Shown piece by piece: positions 27,030-35,050 of a stretch of DNA of 64,000 bases. A model generated the notes under the pieces. It saw only the letters and a program-made list of their open reading frames with translations. It had not been told where the DNA came from and did not search any database. The position numbers were made by a program, and so were the translations under genes. The DNA lies in assembly GCF_001420695.1 (NCBI RefSeq), contig NZ_LJJB01000015.1, positions 156,001-220,000 of the forward strand, read 5' to 3'. Position 1 is the first letter of the stretch; each line of letters begins with the position of its first letter. Source of the DNA: Brevibacillus choshinensis. Lineage in GTDB: Bacteria > Bacillota > Bacilli > Brevibacillales > Brevibacillaceae.

Positions 27030-28136
27030 TTATCGCTCCTCTTCGTATTGGTCTACAGTCAGTTCGAGTTGTTCCGGTTTTAACAACGGGGATACGGACT
27101 GCTCTGTTTTCAAGGTCAGTGCTGACGCAGCCAATCCCAATTGGCAAGCTCGTTCAAATGATTCGCCATTGACGAACCCGTACAGTAATCCCGAAGCAAA
27201 GGCATCTCCAGCACCTGTCACATCCACGACGTCAGTAGGATACGGTGTGAAGTGCTTGGACACATCCTCTGACTGATAATAAACGCCTTGCTCACCCATG
27301 GTCACGATGACATGCTTGACGCCACGCTCCCTGATTTTGCGGCAAGCCTCGGCGCATTCTTCGATCGAACCGATACTCATTTCCGCCAACAGCTCAGCCT
27401 CTTCCCGATTGGGCAAAATGGCTTCTACTCCGTCCAATCGCTGTGGCAACTTTTTCGCCTTTGCAGAAGAGACCGGGTCCACGAAGAGTGGGATGTTCTC
27501 TTCCCGGCAGCGCTCGATGATGTACGCCAAGCAATCGGCCGGTACGTTTGTATCGAGGAAAATCGCTTGAGCAGCGGCAATGTGCGACCACTTGTCCGCA
27601 TACATCTCCGGTGTCAGCGCATCGTATATATCCATATTGGCCAGTGAGACAACCATTTCTCCATCAATATCCAGAAGAGCCGTATACGTGCCTGTCCGCT
27701 GAGTCGGCAATCGCCAAACCTGGCTGATATCGACACCGTGCTTTCGGGTCTCTTGCAGGATCCATTCCCCTTCCTTATCCTCACCGATGCTGGTGAACAG
27801 GGAAGTTTTGCAGCCCAGTCTGCCCAAGTTCTCGGCAATATTGCGCGCTACCCCTCCACATGATTCCATAATCGTGACGGGATTGGAGGAATGCAGTCGT
27901 ACTTGCTGTTTCCCACGCGCTTTGCGGTCCAGATTCGCTCCACCAATGCAGGCAATCGAACCCTCGTCGCGCAAGACATACGCACGTCCTTTTATCTCTC
28001 CGCGCTTGGTCAACTGGGCGATGTAGCCCGCAACAGCGGAACGGGAGATTCCCATCAAGTCTGCCAATTCCTGCTGACTGATAAAAGGATTGTGCCGGAT
28101 ATGCTGCAAAATCTGCATTTCTTTGTCCACGGTCAT
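27030..28136 (-). CDS. psuK: Pseudouridine/nucleoside kinase, PfkB family, with N-terminal helix-turn-helix
   Basis: A 368-aa ribokinase-family enzyme with a winged-helix domain at residues 1-60 (QELADLMGISRSAVAGYIAQL) fused before the PfkB domain. PfkB motifs are GGVARNIAENLGRLG and DVTGAGDAFASG, the latter containing the catalytic Asp. Domain order resembles E. coli YeiI rather than the shorter PsuK, but coupling to psuG makes pseudouridine the likely substrate. The HTH may give autoregulation. Monitored transcription probably starts in 28137-28220, after the upstream gene's terminator. Confidence 0.88.
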   Translation of the reverse strand: MTVDKEMQILQHIRHNPFISQQELADLMGISRSAVAGYIAQLTKRGEIKGRAYVLRDEGSIACIGGANLDRKARGKQQVRLHSSNPVTIMESCGGVARNIAENLGRLGCKTSLFTSIGEDKEGEWILQETRKHGVDISQVWRLPTQRTGTYTALLDIDGEMVVSLANMDIYDALTPEMYADKWSHIAAAQAIFLDTNVPADCLAYIIERCREENIPLFVDPVSSAKAKKLPQRLDGVEAILPNREEAELLAEMSIGSIEECAEACRKIRERGVKHVIVTMGEQGVYYQSEDVSKHFTPYPTDVVDVTGAGDAFASGLLYGFVNGESFERACQLGLAASALTLKTEQSVSPLLKPEQLELTVDQYEEER

Positions 28137-28220
28137 CCTCCTTTCGTCAAAGTAGCATTCACAGCTTCGTCCACAAACAAAAGTCTATCACATAAACAAA
28201 AGTTTCGCAAACTATTTGCA

Positions 28221-28258
28221 AAGAAAAGAGGCTGTCGATTATCTCGATCGACAGCCTC
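28221..28258 (-). terminator. Terminator after the SDR pseudogene
   Basis: A perfect 12-bp stem GAGGCTGTCGAT / ATCGACAGCCTC with a 7-nt loop, followed by TTTTCTT on the minus strand. Confidence 0.88.
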
Positions 28259-28274
28259 CAATGATCTTTCCCTT

Positions 28275-29032
28275 TTACACAGTCAAACTACCGTCCACGG
28301 CAACGACAGAACCCGTCATGAAGCTCGCTTTGTCAGATGCCAGGAACAGAACCACCTCAGCGATCTCATTCGGTTGACCATGACGCCCCATCCGCATGGG
28401 AGAGAGCTCTTCGGGTACATATCCCCCATTCGCGAAAGTGTCAGCCACGCTTTTGAAAATGGCGGTTTCAATTCCGCCAGGGCAAACCGCATTGATCCGG
28501 ACTCCCTTTTTCGCGTATTCAATCGATGCCCCTTTCGTCAAACCAATGACCGCATGCTTGCTGGCAGAGTATACGGCGATGCTGTGCTCGGGGCGAATCC
28601 CTGCGGAAGACGCTGTATTGATAATCGCGCCCTTTCCTTGCTGCTCCATGATGGGAAGGACATTTTTCATACCTAGGAATATGCTCTTCACATTAATGGA
28701 CATGATACGTTCGTACTCCTCGATTTCCACTTCCGTAAACGGAGCGAACTTTTGAATAACCCCTGCGTTGTTGAACAAGACGTCCATTTGTCCGTACATT
28801 TCCATTGTCTGTTTTACATAGTTTTCTACATCCTCCGGCTTGGAGACATCCGCTTTTACAAAAATGCCTTCTCCCCCATTGCTTCGGATCATGTCAACGT
28901 TTCATTGCCCAATTCTTCATTAAAGTCTACGAGAACGACCCGGTATCCATTTTCCGCAAACTTGATGCTGGTTGCTCGGCCAATTCCGCTTGCTGCTCCT
29001 GTTACTACCGCTACTTGTTTTTCGTGAGACAT
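28275..29032 (-). pseudogene. Short-chain dehydrogenase/reductase, disrupted by a frameshift
   Basis: Two reading frames together make one SDR of about 250 aa. The first part (29032 to about 28890) starts MSHEKQVAVVTGAASGIGRA, holding the NAD(P)-binding TGxxxGIG motif, and stops with TGA at 28889. The second part (28892-28275) resumes at MIRSNGGEGIFVKADVS and contains NNAGV, the catalytic Ser, and YSASK. The break falls after ELGNETL; one base missing near 28893 would explain it. The true start has GGGAGAG upstream. The remainder is intact, so this is a recent mutation, a sequencing error, or less likely recoding. Confidence 0.8.
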
Positions 29033-29127
29033 TCGATTTACTCTCCCTTTCGTTATTTGGTTTCGTTTTGTGTTTGGTTCATTCAAAGCCTGCCGATTTT
29101 GCCTGCCTCACCTCCTTTCGAGAACGC

Positions 29128-29156
29128 AAAAAAGACGCCGAAAGAATACCGGCGTC
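29128..29156 (-). terminator. Terminator after the 48-aa small gene
   Basis: GACGCCG and CGGCGTC arms with a 9-nt loop are followed by TTTTTTG on the minus strand. It lies between the small gene and the SDR gene. Confidence 0.8.
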
Positions 29157-29227
29157 ATCATTTATGCTGTCGTTATCTACATTCGCAATCGACAAGAAGT
29201 CAGCTTGCAAACAGAGCGCTAGCTACA

Positions 29228-29374
29228 TCATAAGGCAAAAGCTTCCGGTACCTGTTTTCGATATGAAATTTGCATGCCAAAAAATGGGCAGACTGATCCC
29301 GTTACATGCAAATCTCCAAGCAGTCTGGGTGCTTTTACCAATGCCTCTACCATTGCGAAAACAGTGTACATCAT
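29228..29374 (-). CDS. Small protein of unknown function, 48 aa
   Basis: An open frame of 48 codons beginning MMYTVFAMVEAL, preceded by a near-perfect AAAGGAGGT ribosome site 7 nt before the ATG and followed by its own terminator. The frame is open upstream to 29431, but that start lacks a ribosome site. It has a mildly hydrophobic N-terminus and one Cys in VCPFFGMQ. I recognise no family. It could be a small membrane-associated peptide or a leader-type product. Confidence 0.5.
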   Translation of the reverse strand: MMYTVFAMVEALVKAPRLLGDLHVTGSVCPFFGMQISYRKQVPEAFAL

Positions 29375-29465
29375 CGCTTTTACCTCCTTTCTTCCTTCCA
29401 AATAAGACAAATTACTTAACACCCTTAACAATAATTCATTCTCACGAAAAGATCAAGCTGTTCGT

Positions 29466-30419
29466 TCACGATGATACTCGTTGTTCGATTGCGGATTCCA
29501 CCGTCGCTTGCTTCTTTTTGGTTTCCTCCTTTTGCGCCAAAGCAAACACGGTCCCGATAATACAAAAAGCCCCAAGCCATTCAAACCATCCAAACGGAAC
29601 ATGCAACCAGATGACGGTAGCCACAACGGCTGACAGTGGCTCGGCACTCGCCAGGAGACTCGTTTCCGCAGGTTTGATAAAGCGCAGACTATCCACGTAC
29701 AAATAAAAAGCAATTAGGGTGCCAAACAGGACGAGAAACGCAACTCCCAATACCGATGTGATCTCCCAATCAATGGCGATTGCCTGCCAGGGACGCGTCA
29801 GGATGCACAAGCCGATACCTCCGATCAGCATCGCCCACCCCAAGACGATTGTCGATCCCCACCTCTGCAACAGGCTTTTAGGATAAAGCGTATAAAAAGC
29901 TAGTGCCAACGCGGATGCGAGACCCCACACCACTGCCCCTGCAGAAATGGAGAGCTTGTCCGGCCTGCCATTGGTAATCAACAAAAAGGTCCCGATCAAA
30001 GCCAGCACGAGTGCAATCATTTGAGCTGAACTGGGAAGCTGTCGATGACGTACAACGACATACACGGTTAGAAAAACGGGACCCAAATACTGCAGCAAGG
30101 TCGCCGTGGCTGCGTTACCCATTTCAATAGAAGCAAAATACGTATACTGTACCCCTAACAGTCCTAAGATCCCAAATAGAAAAAGTCTGCCTACATCCGC
30201 ACCCGAGCTCATAATACGCCAAACATTCTGACGATCGTTCCCGAATAACGACAGCAGTAAGAGCAACGTACCTGACAGTAGCAAGCGCGCTGCCACTAGC
30301 CACTCTGTCGTAAATGAATGATGCTGCAATAAGGACTGGGCAACAGTCCCTGACACTCCCCACAATAAGGATGCGACGAGAACCATTGCAAACCCACGTG
30401 CACGCGATGATACTTCCAT
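29466..30419 (-). CDS. EamA/DMT-family transporter
   Basis: A 317-aa drug/metabolite-transporter-superfamily protein with ten predicted helices as two EamA repeats (about residues 8-140 and 150-290), beginning MEVSSRARGFAMVLVASLLWG. Such proteins usually export amino acids or other small metabolites; the substrate is not predictable. I choose the ATG at 30419 (AGAGGAGAAAC upstream), 25 codons inside the longest frame. It is transcribed alone. Confidence 0.85.
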   Translation of the reverse strand: MEVSSRARGFAMVLVASLLWGVSGTVAQSLLQHHSFTTEWLVAARLLLSGTLLLLLSLFGNDRQNVWRIMSSGADVGRLFLFGILGLLGVQYTYFASIEMGNAATATLLQYLGPVFLTVYVVVRHRQLPSSAQMIALVLALIGTFLLITNGRPDKLSISAGAVVWGLASALALAFYTLYPKSLLQRWGSTIVLGWAMLIGGIGLCILTRPWQAIAIDWEITSVLGVAFLVLFGTLIAFYLYVDSLRFIKPAETSLLASAEPLSAVVATVIWLHVPFGWFEWLGAFCIIGTVFALAQKEETKKKQATVESAIEQRVSS

Positions 30420-30547
30420 ACTTGTTTCTCCTCTACTCTCTATGGCAGTCAAATTTCGCCGTTCTTTTTCTGTAGTATACATCCAAAATCGCATGCGTGG
30501 ATGAACAGATCCGATTTGAGAACAATAAAGAAAAAAGGAGGAATATC

Positions 30548-30709
30548 ATGGCAGATAAGCGTCCGCAGCAAAAGCAAAAAGAACCACCGGAATACTTTTA
30601 TTTTAACCTTTCAGATGATGGACACGAACGGTTGCTGCAGCATGAACTCCAAGAAGCAGAAGAAGATCCCCTCTCTCCATTGGAAGAAGTAACAAAGATC
30701 GAATACTGA
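30548..30709 (+). CDS. Small acidic hypothetical protein, 53 aa
   Basis: A 53-aa hydrophilic protein with a Lys/Gln-rich start (MADKRPQQKQKEPPEYF) and an acidic second half rich in Glu. AAGGAGG lies 7 nt before the ATG, and a strong terminator follows 11 bp after the stop, so it is a genuine single-gene unit. No family recognised; resembles the small coat/stress-type proteins of bacilli only in composition. Confidence 0.65.
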   Translation: MADKRPQQKQKEPPEYFYFNLSDDGHERLLQHELQEAEEDPLSPLEEVTKIEY

Positions 30710-30719
30710 TAAACCTGAC

Positions 30720-30755
30720 ACAAAACCCTGACGCTTCCTAGGTCAGGGTTTTGTT
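30720..30755 (+). terminator. Terminator after the 53-aa gene
   Basis: CAAAACCCTGAC pairs with GGTCAGGGTTTTG across an 8-nt loop, followed by TTTG. Confidence 0.85.
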
Positions 30756-30802
30756 TGACAAGCTAACGATTGATCATGTATCATTATCTCAAATTAAAGA
30801 TA
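30755..30802 (+). promoter_or_regulatory. marR promoter and MhqR-like operator
   Basis: TTGACA (30755-30760) and TATCAT (30779-30784) are 18 nt apart. Directly after the -10 lies the dyad TATCTCAAATTAAAGATA (30785-30802), which resembles the Bacillus MhqR operator pattern tATCTcgaattcgAGATa. This suggests autorepression. Confidence 0.65.
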
Positions 30803-30844
30803 TCGCAAATTCATGATAAATATATTCAGAAAGGAGCGGGCTTG

Positions 30845-31291
30845 ATGTCGGACAAACTGGTTCGAGATGATTCCCTCGATCTGATGGTCGTACTGTCGAG
30901 ATCGTACAACTGGGTCATGGCCCATACGAATCGTGATATTCGCCAACACGGCCTCAATCCTACCGAGTTTGGTGTACTGGAGGTTCTTTATCATAAAGGC
31001 CCTCAACCGTTGCAGCAGATTGGTGAAAAGATCCTGATCTCAAGCGGAAACATCACCTATGTGGTGGACAAACTAGAGAAGAAGCAACTGCTGATTCGCA
31101 AGCCTTGTTTAGAGGATCGCCGGGTGATTTATGCGGAGCTTACTGAAAAGGGCAATCAATTTTTGGCTGACATCTTTCCTTCGCACAAGGAAGCAATTGA
31201 AAAAGCAGTCAGTGGCCTCACACCAGAAGAACAACGGCAAGCTACTCAATTGCTTAAAAAACTGGGTCGTGCTGCTCAAGAAAGCTTCTAG
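30845..31291 (+). CDS. MarR-family regulator, MhqR-like
   Basis: A 148-aa winged-helix regulator; the MarR core is GLNPTEFGVLEVLYHKGPQPLQQIGEKI, followed by the wing KLEKKQLLIRKPCLEDRRVIYAELT with the conserved DRR. One Cys in the wing (PCLEDRR) might sense electrophiles. MhqR represses azoreductase, DoxX-type and dioxygenase genes under quinone stress; here azoR and doxX lie directly downstream and carry matching dyads. I start at ATG 30845 (AAAGGAGCGG upstream), not the earlier in-frame ATG at 30770, which is upstream of the promoter -10. Confidence 0.85.
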   Translation: MSDKLVRDDSLDLMVVLSRSYNWVMAHTNRDIRQHGLNPTEFGVLEVLYHKGPQPLQQIGEKILISSGNITYVVDKLEKKQLLIRKPCLEDRRVIYAELTEKGNQFLADIFPSHKEAIEKAVSGLTPEEQRQATQLLKKLGRAAQESF

Positions 31292-31316
31292 CTTGAGCAG
31301 TGCGACTGGCTTAAGT

Positions 31317-31465
31317 AAACCTCTATCGAAGCATGCTCATGGATGAGCGACCGCGTTCAAGCGGAAAGTTTTACCGAAGTAATGCCAGAAGCAAACGCTG
31401 AGGTGCTTCGTCATGCGTTCCAGAATTCATAAGCGTGCTCGCTTATAAATTCTTATACGTTCAAA
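31317..31465 (+). repeat. Dispersed intergenic repeat, family A, longest copy
   Basis: It begins AAACCTCTATCG 25 bp after the marR stop, contains GACCGCG and AAGCGGAAAGTT (shared with 52401-52455), and ends with TCCAGAATTCATAAGC followed by a CGCTTAT echo (shared with 14427-14452). The 271-bp gap between marR and azoR contains this element and the azoR promoter. Confidence 0.7.
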
Positions 31466-31471
31466 AAGCCC

Positions 31472-31513
31472 TTGACAAAACCTTCAATGCATAATAATCT
31501 TAAAATCAAGATT
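31472..31513 (+). promoter_or_regulatory. azoR promoter with overlapping MhqR-like operator
   Basis: TTGACA (31472-31477), 17-nt spacer and TAATCT (31495-31500). The dyad AATCTTAAAATCAAGATT (31496-31513) overlaps the -10 and would be expected to repress. Confidence 0.75.
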
Positions 31514-31562
31514 TACAAACAAAAGTAAGTGACTAACTAAACGAAAGGGGAATAAATATCCC

Positions 31563-32189
31563 ATGAGTAAAGTACTCTTAATTAAAGCTAACGATCGACC
31601 AGTAGATCAAGCAGTGAGCGTAAAGCTTTACGAAGCTTTTGCTCAAACTTATAAAGAAACTCATCAAAACGATGAAGTAGTGGAGCTGGACCTGTTCGCA
31701 GAAAACCTCCCTTACTACGGAAACGATCTGCTGACTGCTATGTTTAAAGCAGGACGCGGTATGGAGCTCGGCGCAGAAGAGCAAAAAGGCGCTGACCTGG
31801 TAAAGAAATACCTGAACCAATTCGCTGAAGCAGAAAAAGTGGTTATCGCTTTCCCAATGTGGAACTTCACAGTACCAGCTGTTCTGCACACTTACATGGA
31901 TTACCTGTCTCAAGCAGGTACAACGTTCAAATACACTGCTGAAGGCCCTGTAGGTCTGATGGGTGACAAAAAAGTAGCACTGCTGAGCGCTCGCGGTGGC
32001 GTTTACTCCGAAGGCCCTATGGCAGCTGTAGAAATGGCTAACAAATATGTTCGCACACTGCTCGGCTTCTGGGGAATCTCCAACATCACGGAAGTTATTG
32101 TGGAAGGTCACAATCAATTCGCTGACAAAGCAGAATCAATTGTTGAAGAAGGCGTAACAAAAGCAGCGAAACTGGCAGAAACATTCTAA
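31563..32189 (+). CDS. azoR: FMN-dependent NADH-azoreductase
   Basis: A 208-aa flavodoxin-fold AzoR protein beginning MSKVLLIKANDRP. It has PMWNFTVPAVLHTYMDYL, the FMN/substrate segment typical of azoreductases, and the LLSARGGVYSEGP loop. It reduces quinones and azo dyes by two electrons, avoiding semiquinones. The start has AAAGGGG upstream. Operator dyads and the neighbouring MarR gene point to induction by quinones or electrophiles. Confidence 0.93.
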   Translation: MSKVLLIKANDRPVDQAVSVKLYEAFAQTYKETHQNDEVVELDLFAENLPYYGNDLLTAMFKAGRGMELGAEEQKGADLVKKYLNQFAEAEKVVIAFPMWNFTVPAVLHTYMDYLSQAGTTFKYTAEGPVGLMGDKKVALLSARGGVYSEGPMAAVEMANKYVRTLLGFWGISNITEVIVEGHNQFADKAESIVEEGVTKAAKLAETF

Positions 32190-32207
32190 GGATTGCCAGT
32201 CTTGTAA

Positions 32208-32232
32208 AGAAAGCCTCGATTGGAGGCTTTCT
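32208..32232 (+). terminator. Terminator between azoR and doxX
   Basis: AGAAAGCCTC and GAGGCTTTCT form a 10-bp stem with a 5-nt loop; the downstream T-run is weak, so partial readthrough is likely. Confidence 0.65.
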
Positions 32233-32242
32233 CTAGTCACAA

Positions 32243-32267
32243 TATCTCAAATTTAAAATACTATAAT
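32243..32267 (+). promoter_or_regulatory. MhqR-like operator and -10 of doxX
   Basis: TATCTCAAATTTAAAATA (32243-32260) matches the marR dyad in its left half. A consensus TATAAT follows at 32262-32267; the -35 is weak. Confidence 0.5.
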
Positions 32268-32293
32268 TTAAACTAATTTAGGAGTGATAAAAA

Positions 32294-32680
32294 ATGTTGG
32301 ATCTTGGTTTGCTCATTATTCGTTTGGTCATCGGTTTGTCGTTTGCCGCACACGGTACTCAAAAGCTGTTTGGTTGGTTTGGTGGCTATGGTCTGAAAGG
32401 AACGGGCGGTTGGCTCGATTCGATCGGAGTCAAACCGGGTGTCATGATGGCCCTTCTCGCTGGTTTGGGTGAGCTTGTAGGCGGACTGTTGTTTGCCGCT
32501 GGTGTCGGAACTTGGGTTGGTGCTCTTTTGATTGCTTTTACCATGCTGATTGCGATTGTAAAAGTTCACGGTCAAAATGGATATTGGGCTACACAGAACG
32601 GCTATGAATACAACCTGACTTTGATCGCAGTAGCAATCGGGGTTGCCCTGATCGGACCAGGCGCATACGTTTTGTTTTAA
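32294..32680 (+). CDS. DoxX-family membrane protein (MhqP-like)
   Basis: A 128-aa protein with four transmembrane helices and the DoxX signature [16 protein letters not shown] near residue 20. In Bacillus subtilis the DoxX protein MhqP belongs to the MhqR quinone-stress regulon. An AGGAGTG ribosome site precedes the ATG. It lies between azoR and pirin, all on the plus strand. Confidence 0.88.
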   Translation: MLDLGLLIIRLVIGLSFAAHGTQKLFGWFGGYGLKGTGGWLDSIGVKPGVMMALLAGLGELVGGLLFAAGVGTWVGALLIAFTMLIAIVKVHGQNGYWATQNGYEYNLTLIAVAIGVALIGPGAYVLF

Positions 32681-32741
32681 TGCTGTGACAGCAAGCTCGG
32701 TCACTTTGGCGCCAATTACTTGACTAAAGGAGGCATTACAC

Positions 32742-33518
32742 ATGGACATTCGCATCTACACACGAGACGAACAAGCAAAAGGACATTTTGGCGACGGTGA
32801 AATTGTAGAAAACAAACCGATTGGCTTCCCACGTGAAGGGTCTGTCGTCACTCGAGTAGGTCCCCTCTTTTACTGGGCTTGGGCAAAATCATTGAAAACG
32901 TTTGAGATTCCTCTGCATCCGCATTCCGGCTTTGAAATCTTGTCCTACGTTCTTGACGGTACAGTCGGCCACCGCGACACATTGGGCAATGTTCAAAGAG
33001 TGACAACAGGTGGTGTCCAAATTATGCAGACCGGGTCGGGTGCCCATCACGCAGAAGAACTGAGCCAGGATTCTGAGTTGTTCCAAATCTGGTTTGAGCC
33101 GCATCTGGCTACTGCCGTCAAACGACCTCCGACCTACAATCAGTACGATCATGAAGAATTTCCTGCTGAAGTCGTAGAAGGTGTGCAAGTCAAACGCATT
33201 ATCGGACCGGATACGCTGATCCAGCTCGTTACAGACTCACTTATGAACGACATCACGATCCCTGCAGGACATTCTTACTCGGTGAGCCTTCCAGCCGGAT
33301 ACGCTCATGCAGTGGTTGTCGTGGAAGGCAATGGACTTGTCGGAAGTAATCCAGACCATCTGACGGAAGCACAATCCATGAAAACAGGAGATTTCGTCGT
33401 CGCATCCGCTGAAGTCGAAGGGAATACCATCTATCAAGCCACCGAGGCTGCACCACTCCGTATCGTACTCATTCAGGTACCAAAAGACGTAGATTATCCG
33501 CTGTACCGGAAATCATGA
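32742..33518 (+). CDS. Pirin-family protein (quercetinase-like bicupin)
   Basis: A 258-aa pirin. The N-terminal cupin holds the metal motif HPHSGFEI (about residues 58-65) and the second half-site TGSGAHHAEE (about 100-109). Some bacterial pirins, including E. coli YhhW, oxidise quercetin. A role in handling polyphenols or quinones fits with azoR and doxX upstream. AAAGGAGG lies before the ATG. A terminator follows. Confidence 0.9.
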   Translation: MDIRIYTRDEQAKGHFGDGEIVENKPIGFPREGSVVTRVGPLFYWAWAKSLKTFEIPLHPHSGFEILSYVLDGTVGHRDTLGNVQRVTTGGVQIMQTGSGAHHAEELSQDSELFQIWFEPHLATAVKRPPTYNQYDHEEFPAEVVEGVQVKRIIGPDTLIQLVTDSLMNDITIPAGHSYSVSLPAGYAHAVVVVEGNGLVGSNPDHLTEAQSMKTGDFVVASAEVEGNTIYQATEAAPLRIVLIQVPKDVDYPLYRKS

Positions 33519-33551
33519 TCTATCTTCATTGCAATGCATAGTGTAACGGAA

Positions 33552-33595
33552 GGGATACCCAGAGTAGTCATTCTACTCGCAAGGTATCCTTTTTT
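33552..33595 (+). terminator. Terminator after the pirin gene
   Basis: GGGATACC and GGTATCC form the base, with AGTAG/CTACT inside, followed by TTTTTTG. Confidence 0.85.
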
Positions 33596-33678
33596 GTTTG
33601 CATAATCACTCCACCCTCTAGGGACATTATCAGGGAATCCCTAACAAATCAGGAGTGAACTAGAAAGGAAGCTGCCCC

Positions 33679-35025
33679 GTGGAAGACATCGTCATGACCA
33701 GAGCCGCCTTTGGGACAACCATGGCTTTTCATATTATTTTTGCTACTCTCGGCGTGGGACTTCCGCTGATGATCCTGCTCGTAGAATTACTCTTTTGGCG
33801 AACCAAAGACCGGGACTACGAGATCATGGCCAAGCGCTGGACCAAAGCCCAGGCGATCCTCCTCGGTGTCGCCATTCCCTCGGGTACCATCTCTGGCGTA
33901 CAGCTCTCCCTTCTATGGCCCGGGTTTATGGAAGTCGTGGGGAAAGTCATCTCACTGCCCTTTCAAATTGAGATCTTTGCCTTTTTCCTCGAAGCCTTGT
34001 TCATGTCTATTTACGTCTACGCAGCCCATCGCCTCTCCCCAGCTATGCGGCTTCTTAGTGTTTTCATGGTGCTGGTGGGAGCTACTGCCTCTGCCATTTT
34101 GATTACCAATGTCCACGCGTTTGAAGGAACACCCGCCGGCTTTCGCATCACCAATGGAGAAATCGTGGATGTCGATCCATGGGCAGCCTTCTTCAATCCG
34201 AGCTTCTTCGTCACCGCTGGTCATGTCACTGTCTCGGCTTATATGACCGGGGCATTTGCTATTGCAGGTGTAGCCGCATGGAAGATGCTGCGCTCAGAAA
34301 AAGGGGGCCGTGTCTATCAGTACCATCAAAAGGCTCTGTTGCTCGGATTAATCATCGGTGGTTCGTTCTCGTTGCTGACAGCGCTGAACGGGCACGAATC
34401 CGCACAGCTTTTGCACGAGTACCAACCTGAGAAGCTAGCCGCAGCAGAAGGCTTGTTCGAGACACAGGCCTATGCCCCGTTAACGGTAGGCGGATTTACC
34501 GATCGCGAGACAAAGGAAGTCAAATACGGAATCGAGATTCCTTGGGCATTAAGCTTTTTGGCTGCGAATCGGTTTGATGAGGTCGTTGTGGGCTTGGACG
34601 ACTATCCCGAAGAGCTTTGGCCTCCTCTCTACATCCATACGCTTTTCAACGGAATGGTCGGAATCGGGAGTCTGTTGATTGTCGTCGGCTTTCTCGGCTT
34701 TGCCTGGAAAAAGCTGCTGCGACGCTCCCAGTTCCCTCGCTGGGTGCTCTGGGTATTTGTGGCGAGTGCTCCGCTCGCCCTGATGGGGATTGAGTTTGGC
34801 TGGATATTTGCTTGCACCGGTCGTCAGCCGTGGGTTATCTACCGCGTCATGAAAACAGCCGATGCCGCTACTAAGGCCGCTGGAGTCTCGACGTTTTTCT
34901 GGATCTTCCTGGCGGTCTATCTGTTTCTGGCGATTGTCACGCTGCTTGTCTTTCGCAGCTATTTCGGACGCCATCCTCTCGAGCTAGATCCTCACGAGCA
35001 GCAAAGAGAGCGTACGGCTGAGTAA
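33679..35025 (+). CDS. Cytochrome bd-type quinol oxidase subunit I (CydA; YthA-like)
   Basis: A 448-aa membrane subunit with nine helices. The heme b595 ligand region is near the N-terminus (FHIIFATLGVG), the Q-loop is short, and GRQPWVIY marks the CydA family. Short-loop members are often called cyanide-insensitive or YthA-type. With CydB it reduces O2 to water using quinol. The GTG at 33679 has AAAGGAAG upstream. A dyad TAGGGA...TCCCTA (33619-33643) lies before it and may bind a regulator. The stop is 25 bp before cydB. Confidence 0.93.
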   Translation: MEDIVMTRAAFGTTMAFHIIFATLGVGLPLMILLVELLFWRTKDRDYEIMAKRWTKAQAILLGVAIPSGTISGVQLSLLWPGFMEVVGKVISLPFQIEIFAFFLEALFMSIYVYAAHRLSPAMRLLSVFMVLVGATASAILITNVHAFEGTPAGFRITNGEIVDVDPWAAFFNPSFFVTAGHVTVSAYMTGAFAIAGVAAWKMLRSEKGGRVYQYHQKALLLGLIIGGSFSLLTALNGHESAQLLHEYQPEKLAAAEGLFETQAYAPLTVGGFTDRETKEVKYGIEIPWALSFLAANRFDEVVVGLDDYPEELWPPLYIHTLFNGMVGIGSLLIVVGFLGFAWKKLLRRSQFPRWVLWVFVASAPLALMGIEFGWIFACTGRQPWVIYRVMKTADAATKAAGVSTFFWIFLAVYLFLAIVTLLVFRSYFGRHPLELDPHEQQRERTAE

Positions 35026-35050
35026 TCATCTGACCACGGAGGCTTGCGAT

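Noticed and set aside
28275-29086. Two separate genes instead of one frameshifted SDR
   Set aside because: The first piece is only the nucleotide-binding half and the second lacks it; together they make one normal SDR.
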